Shown: positions 35,338-44,644, numbered from the stretch's first letter. The stretch: DNA of 64,000 bases from CBDFKK01 sp965248815 (GCA_965248815.1 CBDFKK010000008.1:682001-746000); one strand, 5' to 3'. Program-made: numbers and translations. The notes: generated by a model not told the origin, from the sequence alone.

Positions 35338-36021
35338 CTACGTCTCCAATTCAACCAAATCGTACCGCACATCCCAATGGCCCCAGGTGAGCCGGACGAG
35401 AACATGATCCTTGGGGATCACGCGCACGTCGAGCGGATGGTCGTAATGTTCCAAATGAATAAGGTAGCGGTCGGTCTCGAATGTTCCGGCCGGCACTTTC
35501 ACGGTTTCCTTGCCGACATACTCAACGCTTTTCTCAAACGGCATGAGCATCGGGCCGGTGCCGCCATCGGCAGCGCTGGACGACGTCACTGCCCGTGGAA
35601 TGAATTGTTTGGTCTCACCACGCCCATGATCAAACGCCGCACTGGTCATGGCGTCGACGGTAACGGGATGGGCACCAAATGTGGTCGGATATCCGCCGAG
35701 ATCAAGCTTCTGCGAAATGCGGCCATCACTGGTCGTATAGCCCTCACACTGGGCGCCTTCCTCGTTGAAATAGAACCAACTCGACCCGACGAGTTTGCCG
35801 TGAATGGTCAAACGGATGAATGCATCCTGCGGCCGCCAGCCGCCATCAACAGCGTAGATGACATCGCGTAGAAGAACCGAATCGTCCATTTCGCATTGTG
35901 CGCGCAGCGTCCGGTCGCCATTCGGTTGCACGGTGAAGGTAAACCACTCGCGGCCGATTTCACCGTCTTGATTGTGAATGTAGAGAATTTTGCCTCGGAT
36001 CGAACGCTGATCGAGTGTCAT
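35338..36021 (-). CDS. DUF3108-like protein, paralogue of 14534-15292
   Basis: A 227-residue protein. The C-terminal VGKETVKVPAGTFETDRY nearly repeats the segment of the protein at 14534. The N-terminal part (GRGETKQFIPRAVTSSS is central) is different, and no signal peptide is visible from ATG 36021. If the first protein is the secreted form, this one may be cytoplasmic or have lost its leader. It is co-transcribed with the AhpD-like gene (3-base gap) and follows the alpha/beta hydrolase by 38 bases. Confidence 0.62.
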   Translation of the reverse strand: MTLDQRSIRGKILYIHNQDGEIGREWFTFTVQPNGDRTLRAQCEMDDSVLLRDVIYAVDGGWRPQDAFIRLTIHGKLVGSSWFYFNEEGAQCEGYTTSDGRISQKLDLGGYPTTFGAHPVTVDAMTSAAFDHGRGETKQFIPRAVTSSSAADGGTGPMLMPFEKSVEYVGKETVKVPAGTFETDRYLIHLEHYDHPLDVRVIPKDHVLVRLTWGHWDVRYDLVELET

Positions 36022-36059
36022 ATTGCGTGAATCCAGTTCGATTGGTTGTCCGGGGTAAG

Positions 36060-36899
36060 TTAGGCCGAAAGAAACCGATCTACGACGTCGACGAATTCCT
36101 CGGCTCTTTCTTTGACCAGCAAAGGATGCACGCCAGGGAAAATGTGCTCTTCACAATCCCTCATGAGCTCGGGAACAATGTCGTGCTCATCGCGCAAGAT
36201 TTCCTTGTCGGAAGTCAGCGCAAGGGTCGGGTGATTGATGTTTGTGAGCATCATTCGCATATCGTAATTGAACACAGCAAGTGCCGAAGGTTCAAAACGG
36301 GTCTGCAAGATTTCGACGCCAAGCGCGTAAACCTCCCCCAACGATTCATCAGTCAGCTTGAATACGGGGTTAATCATTCCTAACGCCCCAAACGCCTTGT
36401 CCCACAACAAGGTCTTGTGAGCACCGTCCTCCGCCACCTCCGGTAGAGCGCGGCTTACATTTGCCTTCATCTTGTCGCGCGTCTCTTGATCCCAACATGG
36501 GCTTCCGTCAAGCACCATCCGACTGATGCGCTTTGGATAGTGGATCGCCATTTCGCAACCGACGGCAGCGCCCATGTGTCCGGCCACCATGTAAGTCTTG
36601 GGAATGCCGAGCGCATCTAAGAAATCAATCATGTTGGCGGCATAGTCGCTGATTTGCCATTCGCCGGATCGTGCGTCCGACATGCCGAAACCCATCGTAT
36701 CCGGCGCATAGGCTTCATAGCCACGAGCGGCAAATAGCGGCAAGACATGCTCGTACAAACGCCCGCTCATCGGCACCCAGTGCAGGAGCAAAAGAGGTTT
36801 TGCGCGCTCGCCGCCTCCCATGGTCCTGTAGTGGATCTGGCCGGCGGGCGTATCGGCGTAACCCCTTCGGATTTTTTCATTCTGCGACGGGTCTGACAT
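36060..36899 (-). CDS. Alpha/beta hydrolase with His at the nucleophile position
   Basis: A 279-residue alpha/beta hydrolase fold protein (LLLLHWVPMSGRLYEHVLP, APDTMGFGMSD, then VAGHMGAAVG). The nucleophile elbow is normally G-x-S-x-G. Here the aligned segment is A-G-H-M-G-A, so His108 takes the place of Ser, as in the G-F-H-T-G-A of the fused hydrolase at 45079. Simple serine-hydrolase chemistry is not expected. Similar proteins act as cofactor-free lyases or dioxygenases in other lineages, but no assignment can be made. It is upstream of the DUF3108-like and AhpD-like genes on the same strand. Confidence 0.78.
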   Translation of the reverse strand: MSDPSQNEKIRRGYADTPAGQIHYRTMGGGERAKPLLLLHWVPMSGRLYEHVLPLFAARGYEAYAPDTMGFGMSDARSGEWQISDYAANMIDFLDALGIPKTYMVAGHMGAAVGCEMAIHYPKRISRMVLDGSPCWDQETRDKMKANVSRALPEVAEDGAHKTLLWDKAFGALGMINPVFKLTDESLGEVYALGVEILQTRFEPSALAVFNYDMRMMLTNINHPTLALTSDKEILRDEHDIVPELMRDCEEHIFPGVHPLLVKERAEEFVDVVDRFLSA

Positions 36900-37014
36900 T
36901 GATTACCCCACTTTTGCGTAAGTCATTCGGCACTCTATATCGCCGGGCCTGGTTTGCACCGGATTGCTGCTCCGATCAACCCCGGCGCGGGCGGGCGACG
37001 ATTGATGGCGATTC

Positions 37015-37377
37015 TTACTCTACTCGTGCTGTTATCCAATCTTCCTCCGTATAGAAATCAAATGTAATTTGAAGGTCGGACTTTGACGGCGGCAATGACT
37101 CAAGGAAGGCCGCTGCGAGGTGATTGCACTGTTCTCTAAAGTCAGACCACGATGTCAGCCGGCCAATCAAATTACGATTGTCTAGAACCACTTGTTCATC
37201 CGGAACCAACTGAACATCAACACACATGGCGCATTCCGCTGCTTTCATGCCACGCAGCGCCAGTATCGCAACATCATGGTCATTGCTATAGGTAACGACA
37301 TCTCTCGCATGGCCGACTCTCAGCCGTGGAAGCGACCGACCTTCGATCCAATGCGCAATGTCTCGTTCACGATTCAT
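37015..37377 (-). CDS. Hypothetical protein
   Basis: A 120-residue protein with no membrane segment, signal peptide or motif I recognise. It begins MNRERDIAHWIEGRSLPRL and includes two cysteines (AAECAMC). Its DNA looks AT-rich, like the flanking gap. It is included because the frame is long for this composition, but it could be a chance ORF. Confidence 0.4.
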   Translation of the reverse strand: MNRERDIAHWIEGRSLPRLRVGHARDVVTYSNDHDVAILALRGMKAAECAMCVDVQLVPDEQVVLDNRNLIGRLTSWSDFREQCNHLAAAFLESLPPSKSDLQITFDFYTEEDWITARVE

Positions 37378-37627
37378 GGGTCATAAAATTATCTCATTAC
37401 TAAAGCTTCAATTCATACTAATCAAATTGGTCGCGTGAATCATTTTAATTTTGTGCCAAATCGAAACAATGAACGCAAGGTTGAACGAGCGTTGGCGTAG
37501 AGAATTGTGTTAGCTTTTAGAGCGCACTCTATGCCTACGCGATTGCGCTCTGCTTACTTTAATTGAAACGCGAACACTTCATGCGCCGCGGCCATCTTGG
37601 CTTTAGTTTGATTGAAAGTTTTTTCAC

Positions 37628-38968
37628 ATGACGGCTGCATCAGAGCCAACTCCCGCTGACGCACACGCTGTCCCCACCCGCTTGCATGAACGACAGATTA
37701 GCATTGATGCTTTGCGTGGTTATGCGCTGCTTTGTCTATTGCCAATCTTGTCGCAGAATATGGCAATGATATCGACGGCCGCGCTCAATCCGTCAGTTGG
37801 GCAACCGCTTACCGACCTCGATGGCGTTATATGGATCTTGTCTCACACCATATTTAGTCAAACGGGTATGAATCTCCTGGCCCTTGTCTTCGGCGCTTGC
37901 ATCTTATTGATGGCAGCACGCTTTGATTCAAAGCCGGTCGAAGCAAGCGCCCTGCCGGTTGCATACGCAAATTTCTTACACCGAACGCATCTTTCAAATT
38001 TTTTTGGTAGAAGCGCTACTGCCCTTCACTATCGCCGCATGCTGTGGCTCTTGTTGGCTGGCCTAATTCTATATCTAATTTTGGGCAAAGGCGCCGTCCT
38101 TATCGTGTTTGCAGTTTGTGGAATTGCGATATTTCATGCGCAAGACCTTTCAATCCGAAATCTTTTTCAATTCGGCGCTGCCAATTTGGTAATTGGTGCA
38201 GTACTCCTGCTGGGAGTTAGTGCATTCATCGGCAATTTACTGCCCCAATCTTACGAGCAAGTTGTGGCAACATATTGGCTGCCGTCCGCTGATGCGATTG
38301 CACGCGAAACGAGCGCTATGCGCGGTGGGTGGGCTCAGCAAATTGTCTGGCGGATTTCCAATCTGGATTTCGCGCTTATAACGCTTGGTTTTTGGGTTTC
38401 CTTTTTCCGCTACTTAGGATTGATGTTGCTCGGAATAGCGCTGCTCAGGATGCGAGTCATCAGCGGCGAGTACCCCATGCGGCGCTGCGTGCTCTCAATT
38501 TTGTTTGTGATTTTGGTGGGCGTACCGCTAGTTCTTTTCGGCATCGTTCAGAATGTGTCTCACAACTGGGAACTGGCGTACCGGATCGGACTGGGAGCTC
38601 AATTCGATTATTGGGGTAGCTTGATCATCAGTTTCGGACACATGAGCTTAGTGCTTCTCATTTGCAAATGGGCCTCCTTCGGCCGTCTGAAGCGGGCCCT
38701 CGCCGCGGTCGGGCATATGGCACTCACGAATGGTGTCATTGCGACATTCATTCTTTCATTAGTGTATTACGGCCAGGGCTTTGGACTTTTCGGTTCTGCA
38801 GCGCGCCTTATCGTTCTTGAAGTAGCCATGGCGCTGGCCATTGGCCTTCTCGTATTTTCTCGCTTTTGGCTGAGTTATTTCCGGTTTGGGCCATTTGAAT
38901 GGTTGTGGCGTACGTTCTCCTATCGAACAAAACTTGGCTTTGTCATGATCGACCGGATGTTGGCGTAA
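37628..38968 (+). CDS. DUF418-family membrane protein (YeiB-like)
   Basis: A 446-residue protein with about ten membrane segments. It starts RISIDALRGYALLCLLPILSQ in the sense of the acyltransferase-3/DUF418 lineage (DALRG motif). The C-terminal domain has VGHMALTNGVIATFILSLVYYG and the signature FGPFEWLWRTFSY, which is DUF418. The family is linked to envelope or small-molecule export but has no proven activity. It is a single gene; 250 bases upstream contain nothing else I can identify. Confidence 0.88.
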   Translation: MTAASEPTPADAHAVPTRLHERQISIDALRGYALLCLLPILSQNMAMISTAALNPSVGQPLTDLDGVIWILSHTIFSQTGMNLLALVFGACILLMAARFDSKPVEASALPVAYANFLHRTHLSNFFGRSATALHYRRMLWLLLAGLILYLILGKGAVLIVFAVCGIAIFHAQDLSIRNLFQFGAANLVIGAVLLLGVSAFIGNLLPQSYEQVVATYWLPSADAIARETSAMRGGWAQQIVWRISNLDFALITLGFWVSFFRYLGLMLLGIALLRMRVISGEYPMRRCVLSILFVILVGVPLVLFGIVQNVSHNWELAYRIGLGAQFDYWGSLIISFGHMSLVLLICKWASFGRLKRALAAVGHMALTNGVIATFILSLVYYGQGFGLFGSAARLIVLEVAMALAIGLLVFSRFWLSYFRFGPFEWLWRTFSYRTKLGFVMIDRMLA

Positions 38969-39094
38969 AGCGCTGCGGATTTTGACCACTCCAGCCACAC
39001 GGACACATTATCGCATTGACAGGAACGCCCGCGTTTTCGTAGGGACTCACACGCACTAGAGTCCGAGCAAGACCACAACGTTGGGAGCTGAAAG

Positions 39095-39523
39095 ATGGCC
39101 GAGATCGTCATTGAGTTCGACATTGATGCGCCGACAGAGCGCGTCTGGGAAGCCGTGAGTACAACCGATGCTTTGAAAAGCTGGTGGACAGACGACAGCC
39201 ACTCGGATGCAAAGTTGGGCGGCAAGGCAGAGTTTGGATTTCAAAACCGCGCGGTTGTTTTCACCATGGAAACGACGCTGTTCGACGTCAACGAATTTCA
39301 AGAGTGGCGCTGCTTAAACGGACCGGACAATTGGATCGGAACCAATGTATCCTTCGAATTGGAACCGCAAGATGGCAAGACCCATGTTCGTTTTGAACAT
39401 CGCAACCTGCGCGATGGAGACGCCGAGACGAGCAAAACCAAAGAAACGTGGGACAAGTGCTTGGAGCATTTGAAAGGATACGTCGAGGGCAAAAGCCCGG
39501 GTCCCTTCTTTACCAGTAGCTAA
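39095..39523 (+). CDS. SRPBCC/AHSA1-like domain protein
   Basis: A 142-residue START-like fold. The pattern VIEFDIDAPTERVWEAVSTTDALKSWW is diagnostic of the AHSA1/SRPBCC group, and the protein ends with WDKCLEHLKGYVEG. It has a hydrophobic pocket for a ligand and no catalytic signature. GGGAGCTGAAAG precedes ATG 39095. It lies after the DUF418 gene and converges with the deacetylase at 39557. Role unknown. Confidence 0.85.
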   Translation: MAEIVIEFDIDAPTERVWEAVSTTDALKSWWTDDSHSDAKLGGKAEFGFQNRAVVFTMETTLFDVNEFQEWRCLNGPDNWIGTNVSFELEPQDGKTHVRFEHRNLRDGDAETSKTKETWDKCLEHLKGYVEGKSPGPFFTSS

Positions 39524-39556
39524 ACACTCACCAACGCCGTCACTTCGGCCGCTACT

Positions 39557-40456
39557 CTAAGACGGCGGCGGTACGCTCTTTGCGAAATGAGCGGCAATGT
39601 CAGCCCGCCTCGCGATCCAAACATCGGGCTTCGAATCGACATGGGCGAGAAAACGCTCAAGCGCTCCGATGCGTCCCGGCCGACCAATGATCCGCAAATG
39701 AAGTCCTAGCGACATCATGCGCGGTGCTTCGCTGCCTTCTTCGTAAAGCCAATCGAATGTCTCGGCGGCGTAGCGCAGCCAGTCGTCCGGGGCATATGAG
39801 GGGTCCAGCCAAAATTTCATGTCATTGGTGTCGAGGGCATAGGGCACGATCGCCAACGGGCGCTTCCCGCCATCTTCCATCTCCACTTGATCCCAGAATG
39901 GCACGTCGTCAGAGAAGTCGTCCATGTGATAGTCGAACCCTTCTTCGACCAACAGGCGACGTGTATTGTCCGTATGAAGATAACGTGACAGCCAACCTTT
40001 GGGGCGCGCGCCCGTTGTCTTTTCAAGTGATTGCCAGGCCTTACGAATAAAATCGCGCTCTTCGGCCTCGGTCATTTCGTATTGGTGGATCCAGCGGTAG
40101 CCGTGACAACAGACTTCATGACTCGCATCGACGATGGCCTGCGCCAAGTCCGGCGCGCGCTCAAGCGCCACGGCCGCTGCGGTAAAGGTCGCCGCGACGT
40201 CGTACTTCTTGAGCAACTTCAACAGCCGGGGCGCACCTCGCTTGATACCATATTGGTAGTTGGATTCCGATGCGTGGGCGCGGATGGCTTTGCGCGGTAC
40301 CGCTTGGAGCTCGTCCACAGGATCGGGCCCAGCGTCGCCATCGGCCAAGCGCATTTCCGCGCCCTCTTCGACATTGACGACAATGGACAACGTAAGACGC
40401 GCATTGCCCGGCCAAGAAAAGGGAGGAGTGGTCACGAGCTCAATGGGGCTCCTCAC
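39557..40456 (-). CDS. Polysaccharide deacetylase-family hydrolase (third PuuE-like member)
   Basis: A 299-residue protein. CHGYRWIHQYEM retains both metal histidines, unlike the pair at 1740-3589. NVEEGAEMRLADGD is the N-terminal metal-region segment and LSRYLHTDNTRRLL the central one. The GTG start at 40456 overlaps the end of the upstream SDR gene by 17 bases; GTG 40435 with GAGGAG further upstream is possible. Coupling with the SDR suggests a deacylation/oxidation module. It may cleave a C-N or acyl bond, not necessarily of a polysaccharide. Confidence 0.84.
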   Translation of the reverse strand: MRSPIELVTTPPFSWPGNARLTLSIVVNVEEGAEMRLADGDAGPDPVDELQAVPRKAIRAHASESNYQYGIKRGAPRLLKLLKKYDVAATFTAAAVALERAPDLAQAIVDASHEVCCHGYRWIHQYEMTEAEERDFIRKAWQSLEKTTGARPKGWLSRYLHTDNTRRLLVEEGFDYHMDDFSDDVPFWDQVEMEDGGKRPLAIVPYALDTNDMKFWLDPSYAPDDWLRYAAETFDWLYEEGSEAPRMMSLGLHLRIIGRPGRIGALERFLAHVDSKPDVWIARRADIAAHFAKSVPPPS

Positions 40457-41273
40457 CGCCCGACACGTTCATGCTTTCCGCGGTGATGTATTGGGCTTGA
40501 TCGGAACATAAAAACGCGACGGCGTTTGCCGTGTCTTCTGGAAGACCCGGCCGGCCAAGCGGAATGCGATCACGCATGTCTTGCATATATTGCTCCATGG
40601 TCTTGCCGCGTTTTTCTGCAAAATATTGGTTCTGCCAAGCGCCAAGACCTGTCGTCACATGGTTAGGGCAAACATTATTGACGGTGATGCCGTGCTCGCC
40701 CAATTCAATCGACGAAGACCGCACGAGACCCACAAGACCATGTTTGGACGCGGTATAGGCAAGCGCCAGCGGGAAACCGGACTTGGCGGCTTGGCTTGCA
40801 ATGTTAATCACGCGGCCGCCGCGCGTCTGTTTGATCATTTGCCGGGCTGCATGTTTTAGCCCGAAGAAGCAGCCGCGCAAATTGACGTTGAGCACGGCGT
40901 CCCAGTTGTCTTGGGTCACGTCCGTGAGCGGTCCCATGATGTAACCAATGCCCGCATTGTTGACCATGATGTCGAGGCCACCAAATTCGCTGACGGCATG
41001 ACCGACCAGGGCTTCAACACTTCCCTCGTCGCGGACATCGCAGACTTGCGTGGACACATCTGCTCCCAACCCTCTGATTTCCTTAGCGACCTCTTCCATC
41101 TCGGAAATCGTCCCGATCGCGCTCTCCGGCGTCGCCACATCCTTGGCCGCGCCAATGTCACTGAGGACGACTTTCGCCCCGTCGCCTGCCAATTTTTTGG
41201 CGATCGCTTGGCCCAGCCCCTTATGTCGGCCAGATCCCGTTACGACAGCCACTTTTCCTTCAAGATTTGCCAT
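40440..41273 (-). CDS. Short-chain dehydrogenase/reductase
   Basis: A 277-residue SDR. The cofactor loop TGSGRHKGLG is unusual in having an extra HK before the last glycines. NNAG and the catalytic pair YTASK (Tyr, Lys) are present, with NIASQAA providing Ser. ATG 41273 is preferred (AGAGGTGGG upstream); GTG 41285 is an alternative. It likely oxidises a hydroxyl group with NAD(P)+. The 17-base overlap with the deacetylase points to one operon. Confidence 0.9.
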   Translation of the reverse strand: MANLEGKVAVVTGSGRHKGLGQAIAKKLAGDGAKVVLSDIGAAKDVATPESAIGTISEMEEVAKEIRGLGADVSTQVCDVRDEGSVEALVGHAVSEFGGLDIMVNNAGIGYIMGPLTDVTQDNWDAVLNVNLRGCFFGLKHAARQMIKQTRGGRVINIASQAAKSGFPLALAYTASKHGLVGLVRSSSIELGEHGITVNNVCPNHVTTGLGAWQNQYFAEKRGKTMEQYMQDMRDRIPLGRPGLPEDTANAVAFLCSDQAQYITAESMNVSGGEEPH

Positions 41274-41435
41274 GCGCTGACCCACCTCTTGTCGTCTTCA
41301 ACAGACCCATTTGCGCGCCACTTCTCGCAGCATCGCAGTCTTATACATCGATTTCGGGGAAATGTATCAGCCGCGTTGCCCGCTTGGTCTTCCACTCGAA
41401 GAGTAGGACTGGCGGCCGCAACAAAAATCACTGAC

Positions 41436-42905
41436 TCAGCCTTGTTTCGGCCGAAAGATATAGAAGTAAGACTCCACAGCGTCCCTTTGGGCTTTATAGG
41501 CCGACAGGTCATTCTGCTCGCCTTCATAAAGCAAAACAAAATGCCGGCAGTCGTTTTCGACGCTACGTTGATAAATCGGTGACATCGCCTGACGGAATTC
41601 ATAAATTGATAGCGGCTCATCGAAGACGAGATTTTCCGGCTCTAAATCTTCGTAGGCTTGTTGCAGACTGTTCGGAAACGCAGGCTGCACCATGAAACCA
41701 TTGCTGGAAGCCGTCACACGATAGATGTAGTCAATCCGTCGTTCGGCGGCGTTTCCCCAGCACGGCTTTTTGTCGAGGCCGCCTGCCCGGCTTACTTCAA
41801 CGCTTTCTCTTAGTTTTTGCGCCTCGGATTTAAGCCACTCAATCTCAATTTCTTTATCGGTGAGGTTTGTTAGAAGATTGCCGTTCTCAATTCGAAATTC
41901 TTGAAGCTGGGCTTGCAGTTCTAACGTCAATTCATCGCTCGACCCTTCGACCGGATTGAGCTCATCATTCTCGTCCAAAACCAGGGGCCCGCCTTCAGCG
42001 ACGACAACCGGGTTTGGGTCTCCGTTGTCCACGGCGGTACTTCGATCGAAAAATTCGTTGACGCCAAAGGATCCCGCCATGAGCAGCACGGCGGCAGTTG
42101 CGAAGCCTAAAGCAGATCTCGCCGGCCGCCATTCGGCCTTCGAGACTTCTCCATTAGAATATGCACGCTTCTCGACCCGCGGTCTGTCACCGAGCCAGCA
42201 CAGGCTAGCGGTCTCATTTTCCCGATACTCAATAATGTCCGGCCACCAATCCCCCTTGGGTCTTGTTGAGGCAAAATCTTGGCCCGCTACGATTTCATCG
42301 GCCGGCGGGCCTTCCAACCAGCGATTCAACAAAAAGACGGGCTTTTCGGGCGGCGCACTCTTCTTCTGTTCGTTGAGCAAAGGATTGAGAAAATGGATCA
42401 ACGCCCATTCGCATTGATCAAAATCTGTTGAATGTTGCTTCTTGTTTGGCACAGCGTCCAGTTGCGCAAATTCGCCCAACCAGATTTCAACATTGCGATC
42501 GCTCACATTCTGAATCTTGTGATCGGGATCGCGCAATCTTGACGCAACGTCCACATTGTCTGTATCGCCGCTGATGCCGACATATTGCAAATGGCGTCCC
42601 CATTTCGACGCGCCCAATTCTTTGTGTTTCTTGGAAAACGATTTCCGCTTACCGAAAACGAGATAGAAACCTTTACTCAATTTCAATTTTTCTGCGGCAC
42701 GCGCGGCGTTTTCCTTACTGTCATAGGGGCCGAGCCAATCGATTATGGCCGCAACATCATAGTCGTCCGGATTACCGGTCGCGAAATTGCTGTTCTGCTG
42801 CGCCGAATCGAATGCCTCAAAACCTTCGGGCTTTTTAAAGTGCTCAGCCACCGCCAACGGCATGGCTGATTTTGATCTTCGCTTAAAAACAAAGGGATAG
42901 GTCAT
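41436..42905 (-). CDS. Membrane-anchored protein with GIY-YIG-like head, coiled coil and C-terminal extracytoplasmic domain
   Basis: A 489-residue protein (ATG 42905; GTG 42917 also possible). Residues about 78-180 resemble a GIY-YIG nuclease: GFYLVFG (79-85) for GIY, YVGIS (108-112) for YIG, Arg123 in SRLRD, Glu166 in QCEWALIHFLNPLLNE and Asn174. One membrane helix follows at about 266-283 (LGFATAAVLLMAGSFGV). Residues 325-372 form a coiled coil. The last 110 residues form a separate domain beginning PCWGNAAERRIDYIY and ending FYIFRPKQG, predicted outside the cytoplasm. I do not know a named family with this whole layout. It stands alone beside the SDR gene. Confidence 0.68.
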   Translation of the reverse strand: MTYPFVFKRRSKSAMPLAVAEHFKKPEGFEAFDSAQQNSNFATGNPDDYDVAAIIDWLGPYDSKENAARAAEKLKLSKGFYLVFGKRKSFSKKHKELGASKWGRHLQYVGISGDTDNVDVASRLRDPDHKIQNVSDRNVEIWLGEFAQLDAVPNKKQHSTDFDQCEWALIHFLNPLLNEQKKSAPPEKPVFLLNRWLEGPPADEIVAGQDFASTRPKGDWWPDIIEYRENETASLCWLGDRPRVEKRAYSNGEVSKAEWRPARSALGFATAAVLLMAGSFGVNEFFDRSTAVDNGDPNPVVVAEGGPLVLDENDELNPVEGSSDELTLELQAQLQEFRIENGNLLTNLTDKEIEIEWLKSEAQKLRESVEVSRAGGLDKKPCWGNAAERRIDYIYRVTASSNGFMVQPAFPNSLQQAYEDLEPENLVFDEPLSIYEFRQAMSPIYQRSVENDCRHFVLLYEGEQNDLSAYKAQRDAVESYFYIFRPKQG

Positions 42906-43043
42906 TTCGGGCCCCACTCTTCAGAAATGACAATATATGAGTCTCTCGATGCGAGTCTCAGGGGATTCTAATATGTCGGCGCCATCCCGCAAGTCCTAAG
43001 CGGCCCGCGACCACGTTCTGTTCTCAATAAAAAGAGAACGGCG

Positions 43044-43424
43044 CTAGATTCGGCTGCCAAAGATTTGTTTTGCCGGCAATTTTGAGAGATCCACGCCGTC
43101 CAGACATCTCACGTTGACACCCCAACCATCGAACGGTTGTACCCCCTCACGCAATTCCCGCTCAGTGGGATGACTGGGACGGCGGAACGGAAGAATTCCG
43201 CATGTTAGACAGAAATAGTCCTTCGCGGTCCGGCTACCTCATTCGTACAGCATCAAATTTTCGAGCGGCGAAAGCAGCCGCAGGTCCTGCTCTTCGACCC
43301 GATGGATCGACGCACCTCGGCGGCGGCAGATCGAACAATCACAGACGCGAACATGATCGAGATCGGCGTTGACCTCGAAGCGAACAGCGCCGCAATGGCA
43401 GGAACCTGAATAAGTTTGCTTCAT
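43044..43424 (-). pseudogene. GFA/CENP-V-family protein gene interrupted by TGA
   Basis: The frame from ATG 43424 (GGAG seven bases before) to the TAG at 43044 codes for 126 positions, the normal length for glutathione-dependent formaldehyde-activating (GFA) family proteins. All zinc cysteines are there: GSCHCGAVRFE, VCDCSICRRRGA and FCLTCGILPFRR. A TGA at 43239-43241 follows LMLYE, and the frame then continues GSRTAKDYFC. In relatives that position is Trp (LYQWGTRTAKHYFC-like), so a TGG to TGA change is the simplest reading. It may be a real pseudogene, a base error, or read through. As written, only a 61-residue fragment is made. Confidence 0.8.
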
Positions 43425-43615
43425 GTCAGCGCTCCAGCCCACCGAAAAAGACACCTGTTATTCATGCTCGAAACGTGATCGCACAGCACGGGCGATGAGT
43501 CTCACGCGACTAATATTGGAGACAAAGCGGCCGCATTCCTTCAAAGAAATTTTCGGCAGAAGATAACCCGTAGCAGAAGTGAGCAGCAATTGCTGGATAG
43601 GGGTGTTTTCGACGG

Positions 43616-44005
43616 TTAACTCCCGTCCCACGGTTGGCGACTTGCTTCGTAAACCTTGTGTTCGGGTGAGAATATTGTTGGGTCATCAAGCGAGCCTACG
43701 CAGATAAACATCACATCTGATTTAAGCGATGTCGTTTTATAGATGGGTGACCCACAATCGCCACAAAACCCGAGCTCCAGATTATTTCCCGCATCGGATT
43801 TGAGCTGATGGGTTTTCAGAGGCCCTGACATGGTGACGGTTTCACGCTTGACTACATATTGTGGCAGGCTACCGCCTCCCGAAATGTGCTGGCAGTCACG
43901 GCAGTAACACTGAATTGTATATTCAGGTTCGCCGGATATCTCGTAACGTATCGCTTCACATAGACAGCCGCCATTTTGAATTGATGACATAAATTTATTT
44001 TCCAT
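43616..44005 (-). CDS. GFA-family (CENP-V) zinc protein
   Basis: A 129-residue zinc protein. Cysteine motifs are GGCLCEAIRYE, CYCRDCQ and FCGDCGSPIYK, the complete set for the GFA fold. ATG 44005 has GGGAG six bases upstream; ATG 43990 further in is an alternative. The family was named for formaldehyde-glutathione condensation but most members have unknown roles. It lies just upstream of the broken relative at 43044, and the two are only about 35-40 percent alike by eye, so they are not a recent duplication. Confidence 0.88.
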   Translation of the reverse strand: MENKFMSSIQNGGCLCEAIRYEISGEPEYTIQCYCRDCQHISGGGSLPQYVVKRETVTMSGPLKTHQLKSDAGNNLELGFCGDCGSPIYKTTSLKSDVMFICVGSLDDPTIFSPEHKVYEASRQPWDGS

Positions 44006-44296
44006 CTTCGACTCCCGAGATAACATCTCGCGGCCACAATACCAATTTGCAAGACGCCTTGGATGACCGCTTCTGGCTAATCTGAGCCATTCCTGCAGCT
44101 TCGTTCATTAGTCAGCTTTCTTGGGCAATCCGGACTTTCAAAAAAGCTATATCCAAACCAGTCTCGGCGGCAGACTGTTTGTTGCAGCCGCCGTTCGGCC
44201 AAGAGTGAGCTAAGACATTTGGTCGCGTGAAGTGGGACCCGGGCTGGGTTATTCTATGGGCTACGGCAGTCTGAGGAGCGACGAAGGAGAACACAC

Positions 44297-44608
44297 ATGA
44301 GCGACCCCCTCGACAAGGTGTTGAGCGAGGCCAAAACCGCGGGCAAACGCCCCTACTTCTTCAAGGATCCCGATGTCGAGCGCGTGCTCAATATCACCAT
44401 GGCGGTGGCGGGAGAACTTGCGGTTGCGCGCGAGCGGATCGATACGTTGGAGCGTCTGCTCGAACAAAAGAACGTGTTAGGCGCCAACGACGTTGAAGAT
44501 TATGAGCCGGACGAGAGCGTAACCGAGGCGCGCATGAAATGGCACAAGGATTACATCGCGCGCATTTTACGTATCGTTCAAACGGAAATCGACGCCATCG
44601 GAAAATAA
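44297..44608 (+). CDS. Small conserved hypothetical protein
   Basis: A 103-residue acidic, helical protein (LNITMAVAGELAVARERIDTLERLLEQ suggests a coiled-coil). ATG 44297 has GAAGGAG eight bases upstream. It is free of membrane segments and of motifs known to me. It converges with the DUF1330 gene at 44645. It may be a small regulatory or assembly protein of unknown target. Confidence 0.65.
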   Translation: MSDPLDKVLSEAKTAGKRPYFFKDPDVERVLNITMAVAGELAVARERIDTLERLLEQKNVLGANDVEDYEPDESVTEARMKWHKDYIARILRIVQTEIDAIGK

Positions 44609-44644
44609 GTCAAACGCAGCCGGTGGTGTGTGCGATTAACCGCA

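Noticed and set aside
43239..43241. TGA in the GFA gene as a second selenocysteine
   Set aside because: The position corresponds to Trp in relatives, is not next to a redox motif, and the zinc cysteines are all intact elsewhere.
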